DNA of 22,162 nt from Protostelium mycophagum (GCA_002081555.1 MZNV01001497.1:1-22162); one strand, 5' to 3'; numbered from the stretch's first letter, positions 1-10,970 are shown. Numbers and translations are program-made. Notes: generated from the sequence alone by a model not told the origin.

Positions 1-196
1 CTGGACTCCAAATAATAGTCCGAAATACAATCTGCCAATGTTTTCATTGCTCAACCCTGGACATTTTTCCCGCGCTTTTTCAAATTTTGAATATTGAAGT
101 GATGAATTTACATTTCTGCCAATCGTGGTTTTGCAAAAGAAGAACGCACAGTTGTTTTCAATATAGACACCAGTTGTATTCATTTGACGACAAGCT
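1..196. other. Left-edge sequence downstream of the NT-C2/DIL gene
   Basis: 196 nt beyond the TAA of the leftmost gene. No exon is recognised and no AATAAA is visible on the minus strand. A TTTTTCCCGCGCTTTTTC block (about 65-82) resembles GC-core motifs found in introns of this window. Confidence 0.3.
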
Positions 197-3100
197 TTAT
201 ACTTTGTGATCGACGAGCAAGTTGACTCTTTCGATGTCCATCGCATCCAACTCTAACTCGAGATCTGAATTCTTCTTTGCCGCATCAATCACCGCTCTTC
301 GCGCCACTTCTGGTACTGGCTCAGGGGATAATCTACAACGGTGTCAATGCACACGTCATCGCATTATGGGCAATGATGATCGTGATGGCTCACTCATCGG
401 GTTTGAATGATTCGATCATGTGTCGTAATTGGACAATGTTCAAATGTGAAAAGATCTGCTCGGCCATCTCTGCATCATTCACGATCGATTTGTCCATCAC
501 CAAAAAGTTGACCGCTTCTTTGATGTGGTTCAAGTGTTTGCTTTTACATTCAGTCTCGTTGTAGATGCAGTTGTAGTCTCACCTCACAAAGGACAGGGAC
601 TTGTCTAGTTTTTGGACTCCGGCTTCCACTTGAGATACAGACATTTTTATCTGGAATCCTGCAGAGCAAGTGAACAGTTCGGGGCGCTGGGGTGGTGAGT
701 GACGTCATGCATGGGCTATTTTTAGATCAGAAGATTGGGAAATCACCTGGATCAATCCGTTGAAAAGGGCGGCGTCTATGAAGATGAAGACCTTTTGGGT
801 GTCAGAAAAATAATAGTGTGTAGCGGTCATCTTCTATCGACAAACATCATGACACAGATCACAAATCACAAAATATAAAGATCTTATTGAACTGCGGCAG
901 AGCCACTCATCCTCTATCGGCAAACATCATGACAATCGCGACGTCCACAGATCACAAGACGATCATGATCACTATCGAGATGATTTCGGACGGACCTGTT
1001 TGACGAATTGTCTAATGATCGATTCGGAGAGATTGTGCTTTCTGAGCATCTTGATGGTGTCGTCAAGTAGTGTCGGGAACTCTCCGGCAGAAGGCTTCTT
1101 CCCCTTGTGGTTGGCGGCATTCAACACGTTACTGATCAACACTGTGTCCAATTCCTAGAAATTTCGTGTGAATTTCCTTGAACTTTCCAAATAAAACTCT
1201 CGAAAAGATCCAAAGAATCATATCTCGGACTTTTAAAAACTTACACTATAGATGTTGATGAGTAACACCGAGTAGATGTCAAAGCTGACCATGATAATCT
1301 CATAGAAGAATTTTGTCAGCGGTTCCAAGTCTTCATAGTCGTCTTCCAGCTTCTTCTGTGTCAAATAATCGTGATCCAGATTGTCCTTCAGATCTGGTGA
1401 GATCTCCTTTTCTAGTTGTAGATAGAGATGTACAGAGAAGGAGAGCCAGTACGTAAGAGACTCTGAGTCATAAGCAGATCTCTGGGACGGGTTAAGATCC
1501 TCGGAGATGGCGTTGTAGATTGCGTTGTAGATTGACGATGATATATTTTTTGGTTATATTTCTGCACTTGAACAGCCGCCAAAACAGAAAGACCAGTACG
1601 TAAGTATATCCAATCTACACTACTCACCGCAAACGATTTTTTGATGGCGTTGAGCACAGATCCCGCCAGATCTTCGTTGAAAGGATCTAGCGCGTTCCAC
1701 TCCACCAGATTCTCCACGACATATTTGGCTCCAACAGGGGTGTCTCCATCATATTCTACTTCAGATGCGTAAATACCTTGTTCCACCATATTCTTCTCTT
1801 GTAGTTGTTTCTGCAGGTTGGCGACCTGAAATTCCGGTGAATTTTCGCGGAAATTTGGAGGAAAATTCGGGGAAATGGTGACCTTTTTCTTGAGGGATTC
1901 GGACTCTTTTTCTGACCGTTTGGCGGAAATTTTTAATTTCATCAAGGCTTCATCGTCCATATCGCCTGAGAACTGTCAGTCTCGTTGTAGATCCATGAAA
2001 TTTCACGAAATCACGTGACCATTGTAGACGGATCACCTCTTGGAGTGGAGGTTGCGGACTTTTCTTGTGCTGCGGCGAGATCGTTTTTCAGCCTCTTTAT
2101 CTCTTCGTTCTTCTCTTCCATTTGATGTTGTAATTTTTCTTCGTTCTTTGTGTCGCTTGGTCTATCTTTAGATCAGTCTCGTTGTAGTGGTGGTGATTTT
2201 TTATTTATGATATGACGCATGGTTGCTTAGTGTGTCGCGGCTCTGCCGCGGTATTGTGATATGTTGGTTTGCAGCAGTGCCACAGCGTTTTGTTTGTGGG
2301 ATACTTGTTGCAATTGCTGCTTTGAAAATCATTCGTAGTGCTGCGGCTCTGCCGCACTGTTGCTCATGTGCTGCGGAAAAACATTGTTTATATGCTGGCC
2401 TTGTATTTGTCTATTGCTAAACATGGATGTATTTTTAAAAACATGATCGCAGAAATTTCGCGAAATAAATTCGGTAGAGCGGCACATCTGATGGCCGTTG
2501 TAGATGTACTGACTTTTCCGCGGAATTTTCTTCGAGGTCTTCGATGCGTCTCTCCAATTTTCTGTTTTTTTTCTCCAATTCTTTGACTCTTTCTCTTTCT
2601 TTTTCCAACTATTTTCCATGAATTTTCTTCGAATTTTCGACATGAAATTTCGACGGAATTTTGCGATTTTTTCGTAAAAAAATTTCTCGGAAATTCACCT
2701 CGGCGACTGATGCTGCCGTGGCAACGGCTCCCGCAGTTCCGCTCAATCTTGACTTTTTCTCGGAATTTTCTTGGAGTCGGGAAATCTCCTCCTCCTTTTC
2801 CTCCTTCTCTTGTTTCAATTGTTTGATCTCCCTCTTTAGTTCTGATTTGTGCTCGTTGTGGTCCTTCTGTATATCCTCCAGTTGTAGTTGGAGGTGTTCC
2901 TGATGATTTTATTTTTTTAAAAGTTTTTGGGATCTCGAATATTTTCTGATTTTATTGGGGCTCTGCCAGGTGTTTTTGGTTCTACATCGATGTAGATTGA
3001 AGAAAATATTGCAGGAAAGCTGCAGGGTAAACAAAAATATCACTGCGAGGAACATTTTCGGCAGCAAAGCTACACAGCACACTGTGGATAATTATTTCTC

Positions 3101-5971
3101 TGCAGCGAAGCTGCAGAGCCACATCCTGCGGCGATGTGTATGATCGGTCATATAACCAAGAAAAACAAAACTTCTCCACGAAAATTCACCTTCTCTTTCC
3201 TCTCTTTGGTGGCTTCGCTCTCCAGCTCCGCGATTTTTTGACCTTGTTCTTTTGTTTTATTCTCCAAAGTCTCGATCTGTTCTGTGAGGTCCTCCACCTG
3301 TATTTTTCAATTCTACATCGTTGTAGATCACCAGAGAGATCTTCGGTGATGTGCGAGAAACCAGTTGTAGATGGTGAAAAATTCGAGTTGTAGACGGACC
3401 CTTTTACGTAAGCGGGTGAGTTCGGCCTCATCTGCGCCTCCAGCATCTTTTCTTTTTCCTCTTGAAGTTCGATCTGTCAGATCTTCCAGATCCTCCTCCA
3501 GCTGTGCGATTTTCCTGGGAAATTCGTGAGGATTTTGATGAAATCTAATGGAAATTACCGGTTGAGGGAGGCTTCTTGCTCGGAATTTTGTCGCACAGAT
3601 TCTTCGGCTTTTTTCAGTGATTTTTTTGTCTGCAAAATTTAATTTAAATCAAGTTTCAATTCTTTAATTCAATTAAAAAGGATTTTCTGTCGCTCTGCGA
3701 AATCCGTCTCATCTCCAAAAATAGAAGCGATGCGTTGTAGATGCACTCACCACTGCCAACTCTCGAGAATTCTCCGAATTTTCTTTTCGTAACCTCTCTA
3801 GCTCTCTGTCTTTGTGTGTCATTTGGTCTTGAAGTTCTTCAATCTTATCTTCCATATCAATCCTCTCCCTTTTTAATGTGGATATCTACAACGAGTCAAT
3901 TTTTGCCGTCTACAACCAGGATTATTTTGAGCAGGGTTGTTTTGGGTACAATAGAATTTGACGTGACGATAGCCGCGGCTTTTTTAAATCTGCTGTAATC
4001 ACGAAAAGAAGATATCTACTGTTCCAAGAACTACACGTAAATACTTCCATCTACAACGAGACAAGATGAAACTCACCTCTTCTGAATTTCCCGCCTTTCC
4101 GTTGCTCTCGGCAGGTTTTCCCGCGCTTTTTGCCTTCTCTAACTCTTCCTTCAACTTACTCTTCTCTGTGACCTCCTTTTGAAGTTTCCGTGAAATTTCG
4201 TCGACTTTATCTTCCAGGTCTTCTTTCTCATTTGTGAGGTCTGCAAGTCTGTTTTTCAACTCTTCGAGCTCCTCTTTGTCCGCACTGTCGACGTTTAAGA
4301 GAAATTTCGTTGGGATTTCTCATCGGTGTATTCAGCCAAAATAAAATATCTTCTTGTTTGTAATATTCTTGATCTGAGTATCTACAACGATGTAAACTCA
4401 CCCCCCTGCACCCTTCTCCAGTTCTTCGATCTGAAGTCTTTGTTTTTCCACCTATTCACTCAGAAAACTAGAAGAAATTTCGCGGAAAACTAACCCGCTT
4501 TTCCAATCTGGCCTTATCTCTCTTCAAATCTTCGAGATCTGCAGATGCGGCTGGTTCTATCGATTTTTCACTCTGCAATCTATCGATTTTTCTGCAAAAA
4601 TTCAGCGTTTTCTTTTCGAAAAATTCCCGCCAAAAAGAACATTTCAAAATTTAAATACGGACTTGGAAAGTCTGGCATTATCTCTCTTCAGATCGTTTAT
4701 AACCGTCTCTTGTTCAGGGCTCAATACTGAAGCCCTCGAAGAATTCGAAGATGCGCCTGTAAAAGTTCAGCGGATTTTCACGACTTGATAGTTACGTACC
4801 ACGGAGAGTGCCTTTGTTAGATGGTGTTGGGGTTTCGTCTTCGTCTGGGAAGTCTGCATCTTCTTCGCCATCCGATTGTGTCTCAGATGTTTCCGTTATC
4901 TGTCTTGTTTAAAATTTAAAGATAAAAAAAGGCGCCAAAAAATATAAAATTTAGAACGGTAGATCTCATGAGCGAATTTCTACCGAAATTTCGACGAAAT
5001 TCACGTCAAAAAGAGCAATGAAAAATTGTTTACCTCGTCAGAGGTTTGAACTTCAAAAGTTTTACCGCCAACGGTAACTTTGTTGTCTTTCCCGCCAGGA
5101 CTTGTCGCGGAGGCATCCGACGCCACCGGCACCAGTTTCTTCGCGCCAACCCTCAGAGGCTGTGATTCTATTTTTACCACCAAGTTCCCGCCTTTTTTCT
5201 TGTCTTTTCCTTGCAGGGCTACTGTCTCGTGTCTTATCGTGCCGGGTTCCGCGAAAACGGCCAAGTCGATTTTACCTTTAGAAACTGCCTCGGCTTTTCT
5301 CTTTGTCTTGTCCTCCTATAGAAAATCAGGCTGGTTGTAGATAGTCGAATTTAAATTTGAACCGTTTTATTATTCTTGGAATTTTTTCACCGAATTGAAA
5401 ATTTCTGCGTAATTTGTGTAATTACAAATAAATCTTGTTGGCTTGGAATATTATCTGCACAGAAATTTCCCTCTGCACCACGGCAGAGCCGCAGAAAAAC
5501 GATGTCACGATGGTGAGATCATGGGCAATGATATAATCGAATGAAATAATGAATATACCTCCATCAGAGTGAACAACAGCTCCTTCTTTGGCTCGAATTT
5601 CTTGTCTTTTCTCTCGAATGACGCGACGAAAGACATCTTGTCATCGACTGAATGATCCTTGTCTTTAACGGTGATCCTCCTCGAGGTCTGGTGGTTTGCA
5701 GGCTTCTTTCCCCTCTTACAATCTACAAAGACATCTTTGCCAGAGCAATTGGCGGGTATATCTCGCAAAAATACAATACTGATGTCTATGTGGTCAAGGT
5801 CGATTGTGCTTTTAATGGAAGTAGAATAATGATGATAAAGGGGAGAGTTTGCCGCCATTACGACATGGATGATTGTCTTCGATTAGAACATCAAAGAGAT
5901 TGAAGAATCACATAGGTAAAGATACTGAATTGGATTTTGACGACATTCTCCTTGGCCTTCTTCTTAAACAT
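197..5971 (-). CDS. NT-C2 / coiled-coil / DIL domain protein, 22 exons
   Basis: Probably a cytoskeletal or membrane-trafficking adaptor; the role is inferred from its domains. The start is ATG 5971-5969 (MFKKKAKENVV). Exons 2-3 encode an NT-C2 (EEIG1/EHBP1-type) domain with FVDCKRGKK and, later, a GKIDLAVFAEPG strand. Exons 5-16 are K/E/R/L-rich coiled coil. Exons 16-22 form a DIL domain, as at the tail of myosin V: LTYWLSFSVHLYLQLEKE, KFFYEIIMVSFDIYSVL, FIDAALFNGLIQ and GFQIKMSVSQVEAGVQ are readable. Exons: 5971-~5925, ~5808-5559, 5315-5034, 4899-4800, 4756-4663, 4591-4495, 4451-4402, 4284-4077, 3885-3751, 3629-3559, 3514-3400, 3297-3190, 2899-2699, 2608-2514, 2161-2037, 1965-1628 (probable in-frame intron 1882-1826), 1499 or 1481-1245, 1154-996, 791-747, 686-583, 540-394, 309-197. 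The exon 1/2 junction does not keep frame with any canonical site I found. There is no motor or actin-binding domain. About 1,020 aa. Confidence 0.85.
827..956. repeat. Imperfect direct repeat, about 80-nt period, in an intron
   Basis: A block starting TCATCTTCTATCGACAAACA (827-854) recurs with two substitutions at 907-934. CACAGATCACAA follows each copy (852-863 and 945-956). Both lie in intron 18 of the NT-C2/DIL gene, suggesting a local duplication that lengthened it. Confidence 0.7.
1511..1532 (-). repeat. Tandem pair of the intronic 10-mer ATCTACAACG
   Basis: Two exact copies, 12 nt apart, in intron 16 of the NT-C2/DIL gene. The other exact copies are at 331-340, 557-566, 1983-1992, 2496-2505, 3319-3328, 3733-3742, 3884-3893, 4049-4058, 4380-4389, 7038-7047, 7567-7576, 9387-9396, 9490-9499, 12440-12449, 12836-12845, 17737-17746, 18759-18768 and 20594-20603. 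All are intronic, in both orientations. One-mismatch copies occur near 8794 and 9208. Confidence 0.9.
2236..2356. repeat. GC-rich mini-palindromes GCGGC-TCT-GCCGC, two copies
   Basis: CGCGGCTCTGCCGCG (2236-2250) and TGCGGCTCTGCCGCA (2342-2356) sit in the 352-nt intron 14 of the NT-C2/DIL gene. Related copies: 3098-3118 (9-bp stem CTCTGCAGC, GAA loop), 5481-5494, 7959-7971, 17997-18013 and partial copies near 892-905, 6835-6845, 7105-7117 and 12066-12078. All are intronic. Confidence 0.8.
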
Positions 5972-6206
5972 CTTGAGTTATTGACCACCTAATCACAGTC
6001 AATAGGTGCCCAATGAGAGGGCACGCAGAAGAACCATCCATGGCTCAGCATTTTCCGCTGCTTCCAGAGCAGAAATCAATATATCTATCCTCGTACCTTT
6101 TTATGGTGGAGAAGTGGCGGTTGCCTGAACGATAAATAATGCAACGCTGCCGTTTCACGGCGATGTTGGATGATTTATTTGAAAATAAAATTTTATTCTT
6201 CCAGAG
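5972..6206. promoter_or_regulatory. Divergent promoter between the NT-C2/DIL gene and ThrRS
   Basis: 235 nt between two divergent ATGs. A 40-codon frame starting at 6013 (plus) ends without a domain and may be an upstream ORF. The segment just before the ThrRS ATG ends in a T-rich tract plus CCAG, so the ATG may lie just after a leader intron. Confidence 0.4.
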
Positions 6207-8589
6207 ATGATAGCACTGAGATCGGCAAGAGCAGCTCCTCTGAGGACGGTCTCTAAACCGCCTTCTCTGAATTCTTTTCTGAAGCCTCGTTCCATTGGAG
6301 GTGATGGATCTGAATTAGAGCGGCATATTAATCTGTAACAGCCATCAACACCCTTCATGTTAGACAGATACAACCTGTGAGACAAAGATGCTGCTGTGCT
6401 GATCATGAACAACCGAGTATGATCATGATCACAGGAATAATCTCTGATTTTCTGATAGTAATCGCGGTGGATCATCAGACTATAGGCAAAACACAGGAGC
6501 TATTCATGTTGGACAAATCAAGTCCAGGTATTTCATTTAATCATAGAAAGATTCCAAAATTGATCCATTCGATGTACAAGAGATGACAGACCCAGGCAAC
6601 GTATTTTTCCTTCCTCATGGAGCCAGAATATTCAATCGATTATTGTCATTCTTGAGAGATCAATACATCAAGAGAGGATATGAGGAGGTGATCATCAAAA
6701 TAATCAACAAAATTTAACATTATTTTGATTCGTCATACCTCTTTGCTGCAAACATAAACACATTATTAATTCATGACACAAAATGACGAGATTCCAACTG
6801 CATCCCCCAGCTTCATTAAGAGCACTGTGGCTTCACCGCGGCAGAGTGTGACGAGTCTTTCTTATCGCTGCTGTACCATGTTTATCTCTGCATTTTTCAT
6901 CATAAACTTTAATCTGAAACATTTGATGATGATCATAGGTGATCACACCAAACATATTCAATACAGAATTATGGAAGACCTCTGGACATTTGGAAAACTA
7001 CAGCGATGATATGTTTAGAGTGGAGGGTGCCAGGTGAATCTACAACGAATTAGACATCATGTCGACGAATGTACATGACAGATTTGTGGTGACTAAAGAA
7101 GCCAGCACATCGCGGCTATGCCACTGTTTCAAATATCTATGTCGCTTTAGCACATAGTGGTTGATAATCTGCATAGACATTGTGGCAGTGTCACATTTCA
7201 AGATTACATCTAATGTCTTGCATCACATTCTCATCGATGAAAACAGCCACAAAGTGGACGAGGCCGACAACCACAAGTACCTCTTGAAGCCGATGAACTG
7301 CCCCTCTCATTGCATCATCTTCAAGCACAAGGCCAGATCATACAAAGAGCTTCCAATGAGATTGGCCGACTTTGGTGTCCTCCATCGAAATGAGTTATCA
7401 GGTGTTGATCAGAATGGATCTACATCATGATGTGAGACGTGATGACGTGTCGTAGGTGCGCTGACAGGTCTCACTCGATTGAGAAAATTTCACCAAGACG
7501 ACGCACATATTTTCTGCAGGAAAGATCAGGTGAATTTCCGTGAATTTTTACAAAAGCAACCTGACGCGTTGTAGATCAAGTCAGAAATCAAGGATTGTCT
7601 GGACTTTGTGGCTTTTGTCTACGGAAAATTTGGCTTTAAATTTAGACTGGAGCTGTCTACAAGACCGGATAAATTCATCGGAGATTTAGCCGACTGGGAC
7701 CGTGCCGAATCGGTCAGTCTTCCCGCCAAAATATTCTGAGAATTTTTAGGAATTGAAAGAGGCGCTGGACAGCTCTAACCTTGGCTGGACTCTGAACGCG
7801 GGTGACGGCGCTTTCTACGGACCAAAGATCGACATCCACATCTCTGATGCGACAGGCAGAAGTCATCAATGCGCCACGATCCAATTGGATTTCAATTTGC
7901 CTGAGAGGTTTCAGTTGGAGGTGATGAGAATGGAGCTGTACAAGATGTCTTTTGTTTTGCGGCTTTGCCGCCTGAAGCTTACGCCAATCTAAAAATAGAA
8001 AATAGAAATGATTCTCGCCTGGGGCTGCAGTGTACAACCCGACCAAAGATCTGATTGATGCAGTATACTAATGAAGAGAATGCGCTCGAGAGGCCAGTGA
8101 TGATCCACCGAGCCATCTTAGGATCAGTGGAAAGAATGCTCGCTATCCTCATCGAACACACGGGTGGCAAGTGAGTCTCATCAAGCTTTTCGTCCTCTAA
8201 AGAGCTTCAGATGGCCTTTCTGGCTTTCCCCGAGACAAGCTATTGTCATCCCAGTGGCTGGTGCACACTTTGAATATGCAGAGGCAACAGCAACACGTTT
8301 AAGAAATGCCGGCTTCCACGTGACTTGTGATCTCACCGACAAGAAGATGCAGAAGAAGGTGACATCATTAAACCGAATGTTGGAAGAATTAACCCAGATC
8401 AAGGTTCGAGAGGCACAATTAGCACATCACAACTACATTCTAGTGGTCGGAGGACAAGAGATGTCTAATGATTCAGTCGCCGTCCGAGATTTAGAAGGTA
8501 ACAACAGGGGCACGATCAAGATCGATGACCTCTCCCATCTTCTCTCAGAGGCTCTGTCGAACCAAGAAGAGCCCAAATTCACACAGTGA
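6207..8589 (+). CDS. TARS2: Threonyl-tRNA synthetase, mitochondrial type, 11 exons, 452 aa
   Basis: A class II synthetase that charges tRNA-Thr. The first 20-30 residues ([20 protein letters not shown]) are rich in Arg/Ser/Ala with no acidic residue, like a mitochondrial presequence. The catalytic core follows: [48 protein letters not shown] (zinc-site Cys near residue 142), [12 protein letters not shown] (motif 2), [34 protein letters not shown], and motif 3 [15 protein letters not shown]. The anticodon-binding domain begins after WPFWLSPRQ. The TGS and editing domains of cytosolic and bacterial ThrRS are absent, so its size matches yeast MST1. Exons: 6207-6300, 6435-6527, 6596-6687, 6939-7033, 7247-7401, 7456-7529, 7575-7712, 7750-7920, 8064-8170, 8211-8358, 8398-8589. 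The exon 2 start could instead be near 6455. The 8359-8397 intron is 39 nt and in frame; removing it restores the conserved [11 protein letters not shown] segment. Summed exons are 1,359 nt. Confidence 0.93.
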
Positions 8590-8611
8590 CCTCCAAGACA
8601 TTCAGATAAAG

Positions 8612-8617
8612 AATAAA
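8612..8617 (+). terminator. Poly(A) signal of the ThrRS gene
   Basis: AATAAA lies 22 nt after the ThrRS stop codon. The next gene, on the opposite strand, has its stop at 8693, so both 3' UTRs must be short or overlap. Confidence 0.55.
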
Positions 8618-8692
8618 GAAGCAGAGGCCGATGTGCATCTATTGCAGGCTGTGAGGCCTTTTCCACGTTCTCCCGCAAGTTTTTTAAATTTT

Positions 8693-10970
8693 TCAGTTTT
8701 CGGCAGCGGCAGGTGCGGCAGGCTCCTCAGCTTGTTCTTTTGTCTCTGGCTCCTCCTTGATTTTCTTCTCGGGCCACTATCAGTATTTATTCATTCTACA
8801 ACGAGCCAATATTCTCACCTGCTCCTCTTCATCATCGCTGTCATCTTGGTGTCGGCTTTGGACGATCATCTCTTCATCATCATCATCATCGTCTTCAGAG
8901 TCGTCATCGGCGTCCAGACGGAACTGTAGAGGTCAATCGTAGAAAATAAAAGTAAGACCCACATCATTGTCCTCCGGGTTGTACTCGTGCTGCTCATAGC
9001 TACCCGTGTGTTCAAACATGATGTCGCTGTACACATTAATCCGTGAGATTTCGGTAAAATTTCACCTGTCTTCGTCTTCGTAGTCCTCAAAGTCGTGCGA
9101 TTCCTCTGCGAGTCCGTATCCGGAGGGAATATATCCGGCAAGAGGTCTGTTTTCTCTTTCCCTGATAGAGGACAGCTCGCCCTTGACAAACTGCTCCCAA
9201 CCGGAGGTCTACAACGGTCAGAATGTTTTTGGAAAGAAAAAGCGCGGGAAAATACCTCGGCGAGAAGCTTCTCGATGGCGGGAGTGACGGTGGCGATGTT
9301 GATTAGAGAGTGAGATATCGCGGTAAGATGTCCCATGTATCCCTTTCTTGTTCCCTTGGGTTTGGCGCTGAAATTCTAAGAAAAACCGTTGTAGATCGAT
9401 TAAAACTCACCACTCTTCTTCGTTCTCTCTGCTGGCATCTACGATTCTCTGGATGAGTCTTGCGTCTACAACGAGCTGTAAAAACGTCAATCTACAACGT
9501 TTCATTTTTTTGAAACTCACAGTCATCTTGAGGCTCTCATTCTCTCCCTCCAGAATAGATTGTATGATGATTTCCACGATGGCGTGTAAAAAGTTGTTCC
9601 AGGGGTAAGAGAAGAACAGATCCAAGCAGGTGTTTAAGATGTCTGTCTTAACCAGCTCTTTGTCTATGCACAGTTTGTTGGTGATGAACAAGGCGGAGAT
9701 AAACTCGACGATCTTGAGCCTCTCAAAACCAAGAGGGACGACTCTTCCGGTGGTAGTCTCCAAAGTGGTCGTGTTTGACTCGGACTGCGGTTGATCAGAA
9801 AAAATAAATGGAGATGATCGATCCTCTTACATGAGGTGAAATGAGCTTGATCAGAGGGTCCAAGTTGTCCACAGAGAGTCTCAAGATGGGAGGAAGCTGT
9901 TCCAAAGTGGTTTCGTCATCGTGGTGTTCTCTGACGTGTCTTCTCAACAGCTCGATGAGGACTGTGAGTCCGTTGAGCAGAGAAGAAGAGAGACCGTTCT
10001 CTAGGATAAACTTGAAGAGCTTCTCTACGTGCTCTTGGCTCTCAAGTTGGGCAATGAGAGGGGAAGAGGAGGAGTTCATCGATACGATGATGATGTCCAC
10101 GAGAGCTTGTCCAGCGTTCTCATGGACCTCAGGGCCAAGACTGGGCTCGAACTTGTTGATTAAAGAAGAGATCAATCCAGTTGTGCACAACCACTAGAAG
10201 GTTTAGCTAATGTCGTGCGGTAAACATAAGCAAAAACATGTAGAATTACCTCGAGGGTTCCTGCACCTTCAGTAGTGTCCTCGCAGGCGATAACCTTAAG
10301 AAGGAGCTCCATAACGAAACCATTGCCCAAGTGCTTCAAAAAGTGATCGATGATTCCCTTTCTCTCCTTCATGTAGTTGACGGTCTGAATAAAAGTCATT
10401 TATATCGCCATAATGTCTACTAGACTCACTGTTGAAACCTTCTTTGTGAGAAGGACACAAGCGACACGACTTGTGTAAGAGGAAAGAAGAGGATGGAGAG
10501 GGCTCTCATTCTCGAAATAAGAGTAGAGGATGTCCAAAAGTCCTGGGTTAGAGTACATGGCATCACAAATGGCCCAGATCTCGGAGGCTAGAATCTCACA
10601 AGAAAGGAAAGGGTATCTAAAATGCGTCAGATAATTTGGATTAGAAAAAATGTGCTCAGTTGTTCATACTCACTTGTACTTTCTATTCGTGTCATCGTCT
10701 TCCTGAGGCTCGACCGTGATATAATACAGCAGTTTCTTAAGTGTATCCGGTTCTATGAAGCTTTTGGTGGTCAAGAAAACATTAGAATATAAATCGGAGG
10801 GCGAAAAAGAGGGTATGAGGATACAAATCGAGGAGTCTCTTGTTCTGAGACTTGGTCTCTTGAATAATCTCCTCCTCATCGAGAAGCTGCTCAAGAGTGT
10901 AATCCTCTCCGTCGAGGATGGAGTCGATCGCTGACCCTGTGTTAAAGCCGAAAGTCTTCCAGAAGCTCAT
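8693..10970 (-). CDS. PPP6R: SAPS-domain regulatory subunit of protein phosphatase 6, 12 exons, 581 aa
   Basis: Scaffold that binds the PP6 catalytic subunit; the yeast counterparts are the Sit4-associated SAP proteins. The protein opens with MSFWKTFGFNTGSAIDSILDGE followed by an acidic stretch, typical of SAPS proteins. It continues with KYPFLSCEILASEIWAICDA, RKGIIDHFLKHL, PLGFERLKIVEFISALF, LDLFFSYPWNNFLHAIVE and KGTRKGYMGHL, all conserved SAPS helices in the expected order. The tail (exons 9-12) is strongly acidic, with an Asp run encoded by a trinucleotide repeat near 8873-8892, then a Pro/Ala/Glu end. Exons: 10970-10825, 10760-10674, 10616-10430, 10384-10250, 10193-9831, 9784-9521, 9475-9411, 9367-9256, 9208-9066, 9026-8963, 8923-8819, 8767-8693. 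The coding sum is 1,746 nt. Intron 1 (10824-10761) has U12-like signals. It is shorter than the vertebrate paralogues, mainly because the C-terminal region is reduced. Confidence 0.93.

Noticed and set aside
222-564. Two overlapping plus-strand open frames at the left edge
   Set aside because: They are antisense to exons 21-22 of the NT-C2/DIL gene, whose minus-strand reading continues the DIL domain in phase.
3660-3720. DETDFAERQ-coding stretch as an exon between exons 9 and 10
   Set aside because: It has no downstream GT donor before the next exon, and phase 0 is kept by skipping it.
3967-4020. A possible extra exon in intron 8 of the NT-C2/DIL gene
   Set aside because: No pair of splice sites keeps frame, and exon 8 joins exon 9 cleanly at the 10-mer acceptor.
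7270-7310. CPSHC in place of CPGHC in the ThrRS zinc motif as a possible inactivating change
   Set aside because: This position varies between Gly and Ala among ThrRS enzymes, so a small Ser is likely tolerated. The zinc-ligand Cys and all other motifs are intact.
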